Part shown: positions 63,726-64,000 of the stretch, one piece after another
Layout: each line of letters opens with the position of its first letter
Position numbering within the stretch: position 1 is the stretch's first letter
Assembly: GCF_030580915.1 (NCBI RefSeq)
Contig: NZ_JAUQTA010000001.1
Span: forward strand, 124,001-188,000
Reading direction: 5' to 3'
Length of the DNA stretch: 64,000 nt
Source of the DNA: Nocardioides jiangxiensis
Lineage (GTDB): Bacteria > Actinomycetota > Actinomycetes > Propionibacteriales > Nocardioidaceae
Translations under genes and position numbers: made by a program
Notes under the pieces: generated by a model
The model's database searches: none
Told to the model about the DNA's origin: nothing
The model's input: the letters and a program-made list of their open reading frames with translations, nothing else

Positions 63726-64000
63726 ATGGCGCAGACGCCCGCGGACCTGCGGGCGCTGCGCCGCGCCCGTGACCTCATGGACCGGCGGTACGCCGACCCG
63801 CTCGACGTCGATGCCATGGCAGCGACGGCGCACATGTCGACCGGGCACTTCCACCGCGCCTTCAAGGACGCGTTCGGCGAGACGCCGTACACGTACCTGA
63901 TGACGCGGCGCATCGAGCGTGCGATGGCGCTCCTGCGCGACGGCGTGAGCGTCACCGACGCCTGCTTCGCCGTCGGCGCCTCGTCGCTGGGGTCGTTCAG
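63726..64000 (+). CDS. AraC-family transcription regulator (5' part, cut by the window edge)
   Basis: About 91 residues are visible. The DNA-binding domain is at the N-terminus: RRARDLMDRRYADPLDVDAMAATAHMSTGHFHRAFKDAFGETPYTYLMTRRIERAMALL forms the first helix-turn-helix and linker, followed by the start of the second (VSVTDACFAVGASSLGSF). This HTH-first order fits MarA/SoxS-type or short regulators with a C-terminal glyoxalase-like part. Starts 18 bp after the DUF349 stop; no clear ribosome site. Target unknown. Confidence 0.85.
   Translation, partial: MAQTPADLRALRRARDLMDRRYADPLDVDAMAATAHMSTGHFHRAFKDAFGETPYTYLMTRRIERAMALLRDGVSVTDACFAVGASSLGSF

Overview
The window is a high-GC actinobacterial chromosome segment with dense coding, 1-4 nt start/stop overlaps (ATGA, GTGA, TGATG), many GTG starts, an actinobacterial integration host factor (mIHF), an actinobacterial-type degenerate PriA and several TAGNNT boxes about 6 nt upstream of start codons (leaderless transcripts). 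Gene content and order fit a Nocardioidaceae member (Nocardioides-like). The core order also matches the pyrR-pyrB-pyrC-carA-carB-pyrF-mihF-gmk-rpoZ-coaBC-metK-priA-fmt-rsmB-rpe-rib and hisS-aspS-rarA-alaS-ruvX-mltG-aroE-aroC-aroK-aroB-efp-nusB blocks as I recall them from mycobacteria. The organism assignment is an inference. I saw no rRNA, tRNA, CRISPR array, insertion sequence or phage gene.

Layout. 1-5070: the 3' part of an M20 peptidase gene, then the riboflavin operon ribD-ribE-ribBA-ribH (minus strand) under an FMN riboswitch. 5071-8159: rpe, an outward-facing two-gene plus-strand island encoding an EspC-like and a WXG-motif protein (type VII secretion-like), and a stand-alone LigD-type polymerase/primase. 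8169-14508: rsmB, fmt, def, priA, metK. 14508-17085: coaBC, rpoZ, gmk and mihF with a promoter. 17115-28334: a ten-gene, almost gap-free pyrimidine operon from pyrR to pyrF and a terminal lipoprotein, with a PyrR-type leader. It carries both a class 2 dihydroorotate dehydrogenase and a PyrK plus class 1B-like PyrD pair whose PyrD has lost its catalytic motif.

28377-33338: an accessory envelope/secreted block (DUF1206 membrane protein, Tat-exported metallophosphoesterase, lipoprotein, secreted ComEC-like metallo-beta-lactamase protein with a lamin-tail domain). 33527-34491: nusB and efp. 34655-37376 (plus strand): a lipoprotein, an acidic repeat protein, a single-pass membrane protein overlapping an ECF sigma factor, and a DUF4184 membrane protein. 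37339-38082: a SIMPL protein. 38176-44924: the shikimate genes aroQ, aroB, aroK, aroC, aroE, interrupted by a secreted Ig-like protein and a prepilin peptidase. 44924-51751: mltG, ruvX, alaS, two small membrane-associated proteins and rarA.

51790-58347: an oligopeptide-type ABC importer (binding protein, two permeases, fused double ATPase), with an antisense PH-domain membrane protein gene wedged between permease and ATPase. 58493-62339: aspS, hisS and a glyoxalase II-like hydrolase. 62433-64000 (plus strand): a DUF349 protein and the start of an AraC-type regulator.

The core genes supply cofactors (riboflavin, CoA, SAM), pyrimidines, chorismate and translation factors. The less conserved pieces are the WXG island, the PyrK/PyrD-like pair, the acidic-protein/sigma module, the secreted-hydrolase block and the antisense PH gene.
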